64,000 nt of DNA from Gavia stellata (taxonomy: Eukaryota; Chordata; Aves; Gaviiformes; Gaviidae). Where the stretch lies: the NCBI RefSeq assembly GCF_030936135.1, contig NC_082594.1, positions 18,749,553-18,813,552 of the forward strand, written 5' to 3'. A program made the translations under genes and the position numbers. Of the stretch, positions 39,301-51,869 are shown one piece after another. Below the pieces are notes generated by a model that made no database searches, was not told where the DNA came from, and saw nothing but the letters and a program-made list of their open reading frames with translations. How positions within the stretch are numbered: position 1 is the stretch's first letter; every line of letters starts with the position of its first letter.

Positions 39301-39532
39301 GAATCACAGAATCACAGAATCATTAAGGTTGGAAAAGACCTGTAAGATCATCAAGTCCAACCATCAACTAACACCACCACCATTAAACCATGTCCCACAA
39401 TGGCTCGTCCACACGTTCCTTGAACACCTCCAGTCATGGTGACTCCACCACTTCCCTGGGCAGCTTATTTCAGTGTCTCACCACTCTCTCAGTAAAGAAA
39501 TTTTTCTTAATATCCAGTCTAAACCTCCCCTG
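39301..39532 (-). mobile_element. CR1 LINE, 3'-end fragment
   Basis: The + strand begins gaatcacagaatcacagaat and continues through ttaaggttggaaaagacctg and the inverted CR1 3'UTR to the last ORF2 codons (tccagtctaaacctcccctgg). The element reads on the minus strand and is 5'-truncated. The wording matches the 3' end of the 11030-12847 copy. Confidence 0.95.
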
Positions 39533-39943
39533 GCGAGAAGAATCAAGCAGTTTTCTTATGGCCTTGACTTAAAACTTTTTCCATTCCATGATGGTCTGAG
39601 AGTTTGCCATGTTTTTGAGGAAAATAGAAATGGATTTGTAATGTCATGCACTGGAAAATCTTTCAGAATAATGTGTGCTTACACAAACGCTTTTAGTATC
39701 ATTTCACTCTTCATGCTCCTGTAGTCTGCCAGTTTTACACAAATCTAGTCCTGTCTAATTTTTTCCTACAAAACAGCTATTAATAGATGATGTTTTTGCT
39801 GCTGCTCTGCACTAATCATTTGTTTGCACACAAAGATTAGTTACAGACTGTTCTTCTTTTTAGCTGATTTAATTTGTTCAAAAAAATCTAGTTGATTATA
39901 TAAAAGAAAGAGACTGTTGTACCTTTGCAGATGCCTTTGACTT
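39533..39943. other. Spacer between two inverted CR1 ends
   Basis: AT-rich noncoding sequence of about 410 bp, with nothing recognised. Confidence 0.5.
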
Positions 39944-40007
39944 GTTAGTGGTTGGACTTGATGATGTTATAGGTCTTTTCCAACCATAATGATTCTGTGA
40001 TTCTGTG
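39944..40007 (+). mobile_element. CR1 LINE, extreme 3' end
   Basis: Only the last 64 bp of a CR1: gtggttggacttgatgatgt, then aggtcttttccaaccat and gattctgtgattctgtg. It is in opposite orientation to the CR1 end at 39301-39532, so the two ends form a short inverted repeat. Confidence 0.9.
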
Positions 40008-43000
40008 TTTTGCAGAGAAATATGGTGCTGTGATCTCCAAAGTTCTGTAATCCACACATTTGCTTTTCATTCTTATTCTAACTTTGGTTGTTTATATTAC
40101 CTTTCCAAAGCTACTGTTTCATTTGCCTTTCAGCAAGGAAGACTTCACCTTTCCAAAGTATCTTACCCATATTTTAACTAGGTTTCTGTTCTAATGCAAT
40201 ACCTTATTTTTGAAGGCTTTCAGCAAGCAGAAGAATATCACTGTGCTCAGAGTAGACATCTGAGCTGGTCAGGAAAATGATCATTGGGGTTATATTTGAC
40301 CCTTTTCAGAGACTTCAGCAGCATAGATTTATAGTATAAGAAAATCTCTAAGTTCACCCATGCCTCAGAAATTCAGCTTTCACTAAAGCACTGAACCTCT
40401 TCTCCTTGTTCACATGCTCATGTTCTCCTGCCTTCATATAAATGCATTGTTACACATATCTACAAAGAAGAGAATAAAACAAGACAAGCTGTAGCCAGTA
40501 GTCACAGTGATGAGATTATTTTGAACTACCTTTAAAGTTTCTCATGTTAATGACTGGCAAATAGTTAGGTCTTCTTAAAAGCCTGGGTCCAATACAATGT
40601 AATGACAACTGTAACACATAATGATTTCCCAAATAAGCTCTTAAAACAGAGGAGTTGCAGTCTCTCAAATATACAGAATTCATCTGTCTTTAACTTTGAA
40701 AACCCAAAGAATGTGCAAATTGTGCAAGCTTGTAGTCCTTTGATAATTATACTTTGTGATAATAGAGTAGCTCTATCTCAAAGTTATATCCAAACTTAAG
40801 ACTCCTAGCACTTCTTTTATGTAGGTAATATTATCCCTGTCATTGTCATTATCACATTTTCCATTTTATAGGTGGTAAATAAGCAAAATCACACTGTGAG
40901 TCAGTAGCTGAATTGGGAATAGAATATTGTAGTCCTGACTTTGTCCCTTGCTTTAATTATTCACTAACTAACTTGATTGTTATTTGTGGGTTGAAGTGAT
41001 ACAGGTTGTGTCCAGTGTAAAATCCCAGCAAATAAGCAGGATTCTTTTGATTTGTAAGATTTTTGTTTGTATAGCTTTCATACTAGCATTTTTCAGCTGT
41101 TGGTCTGGCTTTAAGTAGATAATAAGAGATGCTGTCATCTTCCAATTAAATATATATCAATAAATTTTGTTTAATATGATACAATCTGCATAATAGACTG
41201 GAATAGCTCAAATGAAGCTTAGTACATCAAGTAATATAGTATTTAGGTATTTAGGTGGTGTCCTATTCTAATCATAGTAAAAATCATTATGGAAGTCTAT
41301 GAAGAAATGTACTTTTGTAAAGCAGCTATTTTTTAAATGGCAGCTGTTATTAATTAATCTTTTTTAATGTGAAAATACCATATGTGATGACTAAATTAAG
41401 TTAAAGCCACTTGTCAAATTATTTTTTTTTAAATATCAGAACAAATATTGTCTGATATGAGACACACAAATGTGTTCAGTTGAAACACAATGACACCTTC
41501 ATGAACTAGACGATTAACCTCGTTTTCTCATTTCCCAGGACTGCCTTATTCTGGAAAAGCAATCATGCACTTCATTGGCTCAAACTTAGGTAGCTTAGCT
41601 TCAAAACATCCCGCTACCAGCATCCCATTCCTTTGTTTCTCAGTCATCAAGTGTCATAAGAAATCATAGAAAAAAAAATAAAAATGTCATGAGCGGTTAC
41701 TCAGAAGACCACAAGGTACAGTCCCGTGAGAAACTGAAGATGTCCTAAGAACTGAAAGTATGGCCCTCCCATAAAGAATGGTAAGACGCTCTGTAAGACA
41801 TCATGATTGTATAGGACTCCAGTCAAGGTCACTATTAGCAAAGGACATCTAACATCACAAGTTAGGCTGATACTAGTGAGCAACTAGTGCCCTTGTATGA
41901 CCAAGCTCTTTCCTTCCCCTCCTCTCTAATGCACTTTGTCCCTACCACCTGCTAGGAACAGTCCTTGGCCTCAACATTATGATGGCACATTATTTGTGAA
42001 GGTGCTCGCAAACACAAGCCAAAACTGTGCCACCAACCAAAACTGTGCCACCAGGCAAGCTAGCAATGAAGCTGTATGGACACCCAAGCACATATCCTTG
42101 TCCCTGTCTACTGCTCCAGTGAGTAGATTCACATTCAGAGAGGATTCCAGCTGACCTTTTCAAAGAGCACCATGCTGCTTCTCCCACTTCTGCATCCTAA
42201 TGATCTTGCAAACTAAATTCTTATCTCCAGCCTCTCTTCCCTCAACCATTGATCTCCTAAACAGGGCATTCAAGCAGGAGAAGTGTGTCCCAGGTTTTTT
42301 GTCCAGTCCTCTTGGACATTTTTTGCGTTTTTCATCCAAGAACTATGTAACATTTAATACATAAATGGCCTTCTGAATATGGATCAGAACCCAGGTTTTA
42401 CATTCAGGGTGGGTCCCTAAACACCGAGGCTAAAGAATATTTCTTGGCAAATTTCCTATACCGTGTACTAGGCGTCTTTAGTCTTTTTGTGTCACTTTGT
42501 TTCCCTAATCATTGCATGAAGGGTGCTAGCACTTAATGCTGGCTTCTGCAGTTCTGATCACAGGGTTAAGTGTCTGAGCGCTGGGATGCTCAATCCTTTA
42601 CAGAGCCAATCTCTTTGCTTTTGACAGTCATGTTGCCTGTTATTAGCTCTGCAGAAATATTTGATATCTATCCCAAGTGTTACCATAAACATCTTTCCAG
42701 CTTTTCTGATGAACAGTGGCCCTCGTCCTCCTGCCAAATTGCTGTTGCACAGTGAGACATCCTGCTTTTAATCATACTCTTCATCCTTCCTGTGTAATTC
42801 AGTTGCTTACTCCTCTTCCACAGTGGCCCATTCCCAGCCTCTTGCCGGCTAAAGACTGTGGCCCCAGCTAGACTCTCACAGTCCACACACCTTCCCATTT
42901 GTTGGACCCTGAACTTGTGGATAGAATGAAGCTCTATCAACGTTTAAGTTAATATTTTATTCAATAATTTTTAATAGTTTCCTTGACAATCATTAATATC

Positions 43001-43686
43001 GCATGTTTATATACCAACACTATACAAACGTACATACAAGATTTGAGAGTAGTCACTCTGCCATACTTACTGCTTTCTGTGAAGCCAAATAGTGATATTC
43101 CAATCATGTTTAGAAATAGCGGGTTCTCCTTTTACTTCTCGTCTTCTCTTTCTCCTTTTCCTCTTCCTTCTTCTTTTAAATAAGAAGTTTCTGTACACCT
43201 TTGCCTTTCCTTTAAGTACACTGTAAAAATCCTACCCTCTGCCAGTGGTCTGCTTGCCTACAGGTCCAAAACTCAGTTCTTGGTGAATCATTGTGGAAAT
43301 CCATACTTCCTTAAAAGTCTATCTTTCCAAGAAAATAAATGACCCAAATAAATGTACAAAGCCCCCTTTCCTACCTTCTACTTGCCTCAATTATAAAATA
43401 AAAAATGCTTGATGGTTTCAACAAACAAGATCACTTTCAAGGTGACTTCTCAGTGCTATGTTTGTGGATACAGGGGTCACACAATCTTTATAATCTGACA
43501 AGTGGAGAAAAAATCCTAGTTGTGCAATTTGTCTCAGTTTTCTGTACTAACAAGGTTACAGTTCACAACATTTGTTCTGTGCCATGTTAGCACTTTACAG
43601 GCTGATCTTTAATTCATTCTTCTTTAATGATCTATCCAAACCAGACCTCCAGGTCTCCTAACCACTTTATTAGGCAAGTTACAGTG
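40008..43686. other. Intergenic, no gene seen
   Basis: About 3.7 kb of AT-rich noncoding sequence. An 18-bp direct duplication (aaaactgtgccaccaacc) lies at 42020-42052. Frames do not exceed 86 codons. Confidence 0.5.
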
Positions 43687-43806
43687 TCTTCCTTCCTTTC
43701 TTCCTTCCTTCCTTCCTCCCTTCCTTCCTTCCTTCCTTCCTTCCTTCCTTCCTTCCTTCCTCCCTCCCTCCCTCCCTCCCTCCCACCCTCACCCCTTCCC
43801 TTCCTT
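43687..43806 (+). repeat. (TTCC)n/(TCCC)n polypyrimidine tract
   Basis: About 120 bp of nearly pure pyrimidine, grading from TTCC units into TCCC units, with C/T-rich sequence continuing to about 43880. The frames that run through it on both strands (poly Pro/Ser/Leu on +, Gly/Arg/Glu/Lys on -) are repeat artefacts. Confidence 0.95.
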
Positions 43807-46171
43807 CCCTTCCCTATCTCTTTCCTTTCTTTCATTTGTTCCCTTCCTTTTGTTTCCTTTCTCTCCTTTCCCTCTCTGTTCTTCTTGTCACAGAAAAGAC
43901 TAAATGCAATGCAGCTTTTTATTCTATCTATCTCAGCCGTGTTTTCTACATTTCCCCTCATTAGGAAGACATCCTGTTCTCCTAGTACCTGGCCCTGAGA
44001 GTTTATGACGTACTTTAACACACACTTTGTGGTAAATGTCCAACTCTTTCTCAAACTTGTGGACTAAATATGACAGGCTGGAAAAGACTTCATAGGATTG
44101 AAAGTGGCAGGTAATATATATATCTATAGATATGAGAAATACCGTAGCATTTCTCTTTTTTTTATGCTATCACAGTTTACAGAATTTTTGAATGTGCATT
44201 CTCATAAGGGTTATTACATATCTCTCTAACTAAAGCAGCTGAAACTGCATGTCATATTAGGTCCTTATAGGCCTGTGATTGAAATGACAAATGATGTTTT
44301 TATGTTGTATAATTTTCAGTTATGTAATTCCAATTTCTTGTAATCTCTCTTCTCACTGTTATGTGTTGCTCCCCAAATAATAGCTATTTACAATTGTCAG
44401 TTCTACACTCTATCTATCTCCTATGTTCCATCTGCTCTTTATTCTACAAAATGCACTCTGCCTATTCTTTTGTTTTCTGTTATATAGACTCAGTCTTCCC
44501 TTTGCTTTCCAAGGTTCTCTCTTTTGCATTGATGCTACTTTAGTGTGACCCACAAAGGTGGTGAGAGGTGGGTTAGCTAGACTATGCTCCTGGGCCTCTC
44601 AAGACAAGCAAAAATATTTGTATCATAGCAATGATTTAGAGACCTAATTTTTACTTCTGAGCCATGAAGGTCAGAAGAAGTAGGAAGCAGTGCTGGCAGG
44701 AAAGAATGGCTATACATAGGATTTCTCCCAGTTCTATATGCTACAGGCACGTCTTACCTAAGTATACAGAGAAGAGTTATGCTACCAATGCTTTCTTTGA
44801 GTATGTGCAAAACAGCAAAAGAGCCTCCTGCCATCATGAAAGAGTATTGCCACATCCAAATATGTTCTTGTAGGGCTTTAAAAAAACTGGTCACTCTTGT
44901 TGAATGTTTATTGCATTGATATTTCCTCCTTATTTCCAGCTGCTGCTGCAGATGTTCTTATTTTATTTTGGAGAGAGCTTTATGTTCCCTCAGAGCACCT
45001 CCTGATAAAAATCAGGTAATTCGGTTGCTTTCCCAAAATGTTTTCAGTCTAATTTCAGACATGACATGGTGAAGAGCATAACAAAATGTAGCAGAAGTAG
45101 ACAGAGAGAGAAAAACAAAGATTTCAGTAGTAACAGATTACATGGTTCTCCAGTAGAGTCTAATACAATCTGTGGTGAAGAAAGTCTAAAATGAAAACAC
45201 AGTAAACAACTGCTTTCTTGCTGATATCACTGGGAAAAGAAGCACTTCTAAGATGAATGATGTTATTTTTGTACAAACAGATTATTCGCAAGCACATCCT
45301 ACGTGATATCAGGTAATGCCAGGAATAACGAAGTGAAAACCTTGAGCTCATTTGTCTGTCAGAGCCTTTTCTCTTTTAAAATCTGATCATATCATCATTC
45401 ATAAGATGGAGACCTCTCGCCCTCGAAAGGACCATCCCTTCTGCAGTTGGGGTAGCTCCATTTGCCACACGGGGTTTTGGGAAAGAGGGGAAGAAATGGC
45501 TGCAAGGGGCTGCTGCTGAAAGGTGCTTGATCCAATCCAACAAGCAATAAGTGACATACTTAGTTTTACCTTTGCTATGTGCAGGTGCTTGTATCCTGGG
45601 TTGGATTTGACTACAGGTCATGGCACCTCACAGAATAAGACCTTCACATTTCTGATCCCAGTTTAGAAAATATGACCATAAAGAAATTTTGCAGTTAAGA
45701 AGTTTGGGGGTTATACTGTAATTAAAAATTAATATTCCTTTCCCCCTCCTCCAAATTACAGCCTCAGAAGAAAAAAGCTGCAGTGGTATAAATCTAGTAA
45801 AAATTAGTTTTACAATTAAGTAAAATTTCTAAAATTAATTCAGATTTCTGTAAGAGGAGTGGAACAGAAGATCGTCACTTATTGACATCCTGGCTACAAG
45901 CAGGGTGAGAGAAAAGTTGAAAGAACAGGGCTGTCCACAACGGCTTTCAGCTATGCAACAACATGAGAAGAATGTATTCCCAGCAGCTGGTATCAGGATT
46001 TCCTTTACTATTGGGATAGTTCATGTACCAGGGGTCTCTTGGGTTCCTAGGGCCCAGGAGATAAAAGCAGAACAGAGTAACAAGTGCTACTAACTTCCTT
46101 CTTCACACAGTAGTTGATAAAAAAAGGATTATAAAAGGCCCTGGGCAAAATTTGAGCTATGTACTCAGCTG
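43807..46171. other. Intergenic, no gene seen
   Basis: AT-rich noncoding sequence. A short (TA)n stretch lies at about 44115-44135. No gene or transposon is recognised. Confidence 0.5.
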
Positions 46172-46783
46172 ATGAACAGCGCAGTGAGCCTGGAGTTGAC
46201 TGAGCATGGATTTTTTCTGGTAGAGCTAGAGGTAAATGGCTTTGTCATCCATTACACTTTCCCTGCTTTCTTAGATTTCCTCCCTGGAACAAAGCCAGGA
46301 CATTACGGGGAGCGGGAGGGTTGTTATGTGTGTGGAATGAACAAGAAAATCTCCTGTCTCAGGCTGAGCCACACACTGCCTGGACATGCAAGACCCAAAT
46401 TCAAGTTCCTTCTCTACCAGCCTCCTGTCTGCAGACAACAGCCACTGGACTGTTACCCTGTGTGTCCCTTTCACATTGTTGCTGTTCCAGTTTGCCTAAA
46501 TATCCAGATGGATCATAAGAGCATCTGTCAGGACTGCTCTCTTCCTGGCCCATGGGATGACCTATGGAAGGTGTGGTTGTTTCTTTCTCTCCTTTGGAAG
46601 TTCCCCTTATCACCCTCTGGAAGGATGGGAAAGTGCCCTGGATCACACGATGCGGATGCAGCCTTGAGCCTGCACAAACCCACCATCCTCTGGGGCTGGA
46701 TCCGACTCTGTCACAAGCAGAATTTGACTGAACAAGCTCTTTATCCCATATCAAAAGCTGCAGTGAATGATATGTTGAATTAG
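46172..46783 (+). other. Unexplained 203-codon open frame
   Basis: An ATG-initiated frame of 203 codons. It is not part of any repeat I recognise and is among the longest such frames outside the CR1, LTR and CpG-island regions. The translation is cysteine- and histidine-containing without clear domains, signal peptide or strong membrane segment. A hydrophobic patch (VWLFLSLLWKFPL) lies near residues 133-145. No homology is recognised. It may be chance, an old pseudogene or part of a noncoding transcript. Confidence 0.2.
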
Positions 46784-47889
46784 CGCTGAAACGCATTCAA
46801 ACTGTGTTAGGGGAAGCAGGTGAGGGGCTGTTAACATGAAATCAGATTTAAATTGTGGATCTTTGTGCTCAAACCACTCTCCAGTCTAAGTGAGCAATAC
46901 AAGTTTCTTTCTTCTCCTGCAGTGATATCCACTGGTACAGTCAGTTTCTGTTTCGACAAACACTAGCCATGTTCTCTATTTAAAAAATGTAATTAAACTC
47001 TGCTCCTCTAAATTCACTGAAAACTCTGTAAGCTATTAAGAAGAGCAAAAAGATTAAATCTGAAAGGTCATTACCCTGATTCTGCCGTTCTAAAATGTAT
47101 TGTCTAATGAAAAAATAAATGGCATTTTTAATGTACATTTACAGTTAAAATCCTGCCCTTCTTTTCTCCCTTTGTATTAATTTTACCCAGATCTGCTACT
47201 CATTAGTAGATGTACATGTGTTGCAGCTTTAGAATTATGTTGTCATAATTAAACCGAAGATCTGTGTACTCGGTCAGGCATGCCCAATGTTGTCTATTTA
47301 TTTTTTCATAGTCTGGACCCATATTCTACTCCTGGTGCTATTTAAAACCCTGTGGAATTCAGCAAAAGCTTAGTAACCTTCCTCAGTTGGCATCACATGA
47401 ATCTTTTTTTTTTTCTTCCTCACCATCCCATGTGGTAGGTTTCTCCTTTATCAGATCAGGAAAAGAGTATTTTTCTAAAGAATAGAAATTGAATATGTAA
47501 AATTGTCCTTAAGCTTCATAAGGAATCATCTCCTGAGAATTAAGTAATTGTGAGCCTACATCACCCAGACTACCCTCATCTAGAAGGTGTGGGGGAAAGA
47601 AAGAAAGAAAAAGAATATTTGCTTCTGAGTTAGGTAGCCTGGGAAGCAGCATTGTCAGCCATAGCCAAGCTATTTCCAATCAATTATCTCCCAAGGACAC
47701 GTACGGTATTTTTGCAAGACAAACGTTTACATGTGCAGGATCTTAGCTGACCTACCAGTGCATATGAAACATAAATCTATTTTATTTTGTTTTTAAAAAT
47801 CATTCTGTTTACAGTGCTAGGGTTTCAGACCATGTTTAAATCACTGGGCTTTACCTATAGTAGTGGGAGTATGTAGAGTCCTAAAAGAC
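46784..47889. other. Intergenic, no gene seen
   Basis: AT-rich noncoding sequence with nothing recognised. Confidence 0.5.
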
Positions 47890-48250
47890 TTCTATACAGA
47901 TGGCCTTAATCCCATGGGGAGACTGGAAATTAATACGAGGGTCGATGGCATTCATTGAGTACTTGGTCTGTCTGGCAAATGATGACATCAATCTTGGTGC
48001 TAAAGGGATCATGCATTATTCTATATGCAATCAACTGCTCAATTTAAACAGTGGTGGGACAATAAATTCTTTTTCAAGAAGGGTCATTAATAGCCAAGGG
48101 CCTGAACCATCAAACCTTTACTTACATGAACAGTCTTTGCTCATACAGGTTATCTCATTAGGCAACAGCCGTGGCGAACAAGGGCCTTGTAATACAGTTT
48201 GAGGCATTAGCAACTGAAGGAACAGCTTCTCTAATTAACAGATTAAAAAA
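47890..48250. promoter_or_regulatory. Possible conserved noncoding element
   Basis: Complex, non-repetitive, moderately AT-rich sequence with homeodomain/Tcf-like words (ggaaattaatacg, ctctaattaacag) and the stretch cctttacttacatgaacagt, which is reminiscent of old amniote repeats that were kept as regulatory elements. It lies 3.6 kb upstream of the C11orf87 promoter. The call rests on impression only, with no conservation data. Confidence 0.2.
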
Positions 48251-51048
48251 ATATCCATGTACAAAAGTCCTTTTGGGGGATTTGCAAATATGTATGCTGT
48301 CTGCTTCTTAACAATGTGAATCCAGAGAAAATTGGGAGTTACCAAGGTTGTAATGAGTACAAACACTGTTGCAAAATATGAAAACTATCCCTTTAATATA
48401 ATATCGTCTATCACACAGCAGCCAATCCTACTTGAGTGAGAAACCTAACCTCCATAAATGTCATACTGCATATATACTACAGGGAAATTCACTATAACTA
48501 ATGATCAATTTATTCTTGAAAGAGGGCACTCTTGAAGATATCACATCTTTTATTTTCATGCTAAATAAAGGAAGGGTTTTTCATGACTGCATTATCTATT
48601 GAAGATATATTCTTTTTTGTATTTTTATATTCAAATCTAATTATATTAGCTAATCAGAACAAAGGAATAATGCACAGCTACTGGTCCATAACAATATAGA
48701 TTTTTTCCCCCGATTTCTGAAACTCCCTGTGTTCTGATCATGGTGTTTGAATCCATATACTTTGGTTGGCTGGCAGCCATTATGAACCAGAATGCCAAGG
48801 TATATATAATTACAGTACAGTTATTTCCCCTGTTCTCCACAATGCTTCTCTTCTGATTATCTCTCTCACTAAAAACTGTAAAATTTGTTGCTAGCAAGAG
48901 CAAGAACTACCTCTGCTTTTCATTTCTTTTAGCTAAAGCAAAAATATTCCAAAATTGTACATGAACACAGACAGAAAAGGGGCTGAGACAGGAGTGAAAG
49001 AGTTAAACTGTTGTTAAGGTCTCAATCCTAGCTGCCCTTCTCCACTGCCTGGACCCACCTTTCACTCCCTACAATTTAGGAAAAACCTTATACTTGGAAT
49101 AATTATCATACTAATACACAAGACACATTTTCACTATTTGCTAATCCTAAAAGCAAGGAATAATGTGAGTAGCATTTTGAAAGTAGTAAGGAAAACATAT
49201 ATGAATCATTCTGAGCATTTCAGCCCACCGGTCTGGGTGAAAGTGGATGAGTAGGGACAGGGGCAGGAGAGACAGGAAGAGGCAGCTTGGGACATGAGGA
49301 AGGCAAATGGTCAGTTTTGAATTTATTTAAAGCAATTTAACTTTCAGCAGCTTTGTGTTGCCTCTTGTGACAAGTAAAACCTGAAGACATAGTCAAATAT
49401 TCTAGTGCAATAACTAAGTAGTCCTATGTATGAACTTTTTTAATAACCACATCAGGAGTTAGTAAATTCTTTGGCTTTGAAGTTTATTCAAGCCACGATT
49501 TGATTTTTTCTGCCATAAATAAGGCTAACATTCTAAGATAGCTTTATATCTATAGTATTACTGCCAATGCTGTTTTCTGTAAAAAAGGCTATTCTTAGGT
49601 TGTTTTATTTTCTGAAAAAAAATTTTATTTATAATCATCTGGTAACTTCTGAGTGGTAGTTTCAGATCAGCTTCAACGAGTTCACAAACTCACCCATGCT
49701 TTCAGGATTAAGTGGTATCCTTGTTCCACCTTCAGTTTAGGCTAAAGGATTCAGAAGAGCCCGGTCAGGGAGCGCAGTGCTACTGGTTTATACCACACCC
49801 TTGGTTGCTTCTGAGTGGGATCAGGGGTGTTCACTAGTGGCACAGGACATGATGAGCAGCTCCCATGCCCCCCACCCTGTTTTGCAGCCCCCCACCCAGC
49901 TGCTGCTTTGCAGAGGAGGAAAGAGGGAATGGTCTGAAGGTTGCTTTGCTGTTTTAGCCTGTGGTGGTATTCTCCCCTAAGGCAGCGAGCAGAGAGCATA
50001 GAGCATACGTAATGCAGACCTCAGATGTGCATGTGGGAGAAAGGTGTGGAGGACGAAAGGGCTGCAGGTGTAACGTCAGCGAGGATACGGAGATGTGGCT
50101 GGTGTGCAAGAGGGCGTGTGTGCTAGGAATGCTGGGCTGAGAATGCATGGGGGAGCTGTGTTTCGGACAATGACACTGGGTGCGCACCCAAGGGAGCTGA
50201 GTGAGAGGAGCAGTGGGCAAATGAGTGGGCAAGGGCTTGTCTTTCAGTTCTGGACTGAACTCCTTTCCGCAGCACCCCGCTAAAGCATCAGACTGTATCA
50301 TTCTGGGGAGGGGAAAGAGTAGTGGGAACCTGCATTCCTCTGATTTTAGAGGAAGCCTTAAGTTGCAGTCCCTTTGCAAATGATTGGGACTATCCCAAGT
50401 GGGTTGAACATAGTTCATCCCCTGCAGTTGTAAGTCTTTCTCCAGAACAACCATAGAGTTAACAGTGACTGGCCAAATTTCACAAGCTGCAGTGCATTTA
50501 TCAGAGACAAAAGCAGTACAGAAGAAATCTATCTTGAAACGATAAAGTGCTTAAATGCACGGCTTACCAGCTCCTACCCACCTCTCGGCTATCGGGGTCA
50601 ACAGATCTAACAGATCTTTGTTCCTGAATGAAGACTTTCCCAACTCACGTCAGAGGTCATCTTGTACAGATTTTCCTCCAGGCTTTTCAGGTGGCTTCAG
50701 GCCACCAGAGAAGACTGACACTTTCTGTTCTTCCTTGAAGTCCTGTTACTCACATTAGGGCTTTACAGTAACTCAGCTCCCAGCACCCAGGGTTAGTCTA
50801 GAGCACACAACTTGGGACTGAAGGAATCTCCCGGGCCATCAGGTCTTGTCCCACGTTACCATACACAACCACATCACTGCTCCTTTTGGAAATGTGAGGA
50901 GCTCCATCCTAAAGGTAATTATTCTTTTTGCCCTGTTACCACTACTGGAAGTATTTTTCAAATTATAAGTTCTCTTATGTTTAGAAATCCTCTGATTTTT
51001 ACCTTAAATGTATTAATGGGCAGTTCATATCCGTTTGATCTTGAAGAA
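48251..51048. other. Intergenic, upstream of C11orf87
   Basis: Noncoding. A 166-codon minus frame (49954-50454), rich in Pro/His/Ser, has no recognised domain and is likely chance in a GC-richer patch. Confidence 0.5.
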
Positions 51049-51171
51049 CATTCAAGGAACCTGTGGACGAGACACTGTGGGACATGGTTTAATGGGCATG
51101 GTGGTGTTGGTTGATGGTTGGACTGGATGATCTTACAGGTCTTTTCCAACCATAGTGATTCTGTGATTCTG
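51049..51171 (+). mobile_element. CR1 LINE, 3'-end fragment near the C11orf87 promoter
   Basis: A 123-bp 3' end of CR1: attcaaggaacctgtgg (last ORF2 codons), gtgggacatggtttaatggg, ggtggtgttggttgatggtt, ending gattctgtgattctg. It is the same subfamily as the 11030-12847 copy and lies about 0.7 kb upstream of the predicted transcription start. Confidence 0.93.
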
Positions 51172-51639
51172 AGCAAACAACTGCGATACACTTAGCCTTG
51201 GTAAGGCAAGTTTGTGCCTGTGCCTGTGCCATCTGTTACAATTTGGTACAAGGGTCCTTGGCGTTTCTTAGCTCCCACAGATTCACATCGGCCTCACGGG
51301 AAACGGACGGGTGTGCTGGCTGTGAGGAGGGGCAGGCACTCCGATGTGGCTGTGGGGGATTTTGGTGCCGTATGGGAACCTGGCATTCGGGGCGCGGTAC
51401 GGGTGCGAATGTGGACTGGCGATGGGTGTACACAGAAGGTGAAGGCGCTGGGGGTAGCGGTGGGTGACTCCGTGTGGGTGCTCTGGCCATGTGGATGGGG
51501 ATGCGGGGGAAGGGGCTGGCTGTGGGGGGTGGGGATGTCCGGTATGTTGGGATGTATTGGGCGAAGGGGGTACGGGCCGGTGTCAGCGTCTGGGGACGTA
51601 GAGAGCGCGGGGGGTGATGTGGGGAGGGATGGGGGGTGT
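51172..51639. other. Upstream flank of the CpG island
   Basis: G-rich, CpG-increasing sequence that grades into the island. Its long frames are composition artefacts. No specific element is called. Confidence 0.5.
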
Positions 51640-51817
51640 TGGAGCGCTGTGCGGACAGGGGCCACGCGCGGGGGAGGCAGCGGAGGGCGCCGAGGGTGCG
51701 GGCGGCGGCGGGGCCCCGCGGGGCGGCGGCGCCTGCGAGGCCCGGGCGGGGGCCGCCCCCTCCGCCGCCGCGGGGCTGTGCGGGGCGGCGGCGGCGAACG
51801 GGCCCGGCCGCGCTGCC

Positions 51818-51825
51818 TGACGTCA
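51818..51825. promoter_or_regulatory. Perfect cAMP-response element
   Basis: An exact palindromic TGACGTCA, 13 bp upstream of a TATA-like box. In known CREB targets, full CREs close to a TATA box give the strongest cAMP/activity response, so this supports (by inference) activity-regulated transcription of C11orf87. Confidence 0.85.
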
Positions 51826-51837
51826 CCGGCCGGGGCG

Positions 51838-51845
51838 GCTATAGG
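51838..51845 (+). promoter_or_regulatory. TATA-like box
   Basis: gctatagg, an isolated AT-rich word inside the CpG island, just after the CRE and GC box. It would place transcription start near 51870. It deviates from TATAAA, so the start may also be dispersed. Confidence 0.5.
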
Positions 51846-51869
51846 CTGCGGGCGGCGCTCCGCGAAGCG

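Noticed and set aside
43627..44054. Overlapping 123- and 140-codon frames
   Set aside because: They are translations of the TTCC/TCCC repeat (poly Pro/Ser/Leu and Gly/Arg/Glu/Lys).
49954..50454. 166-codon minus frame
   Set aside because: Low-complexity Pro/His/Ser/Leu translation without domain or conservation evidence.
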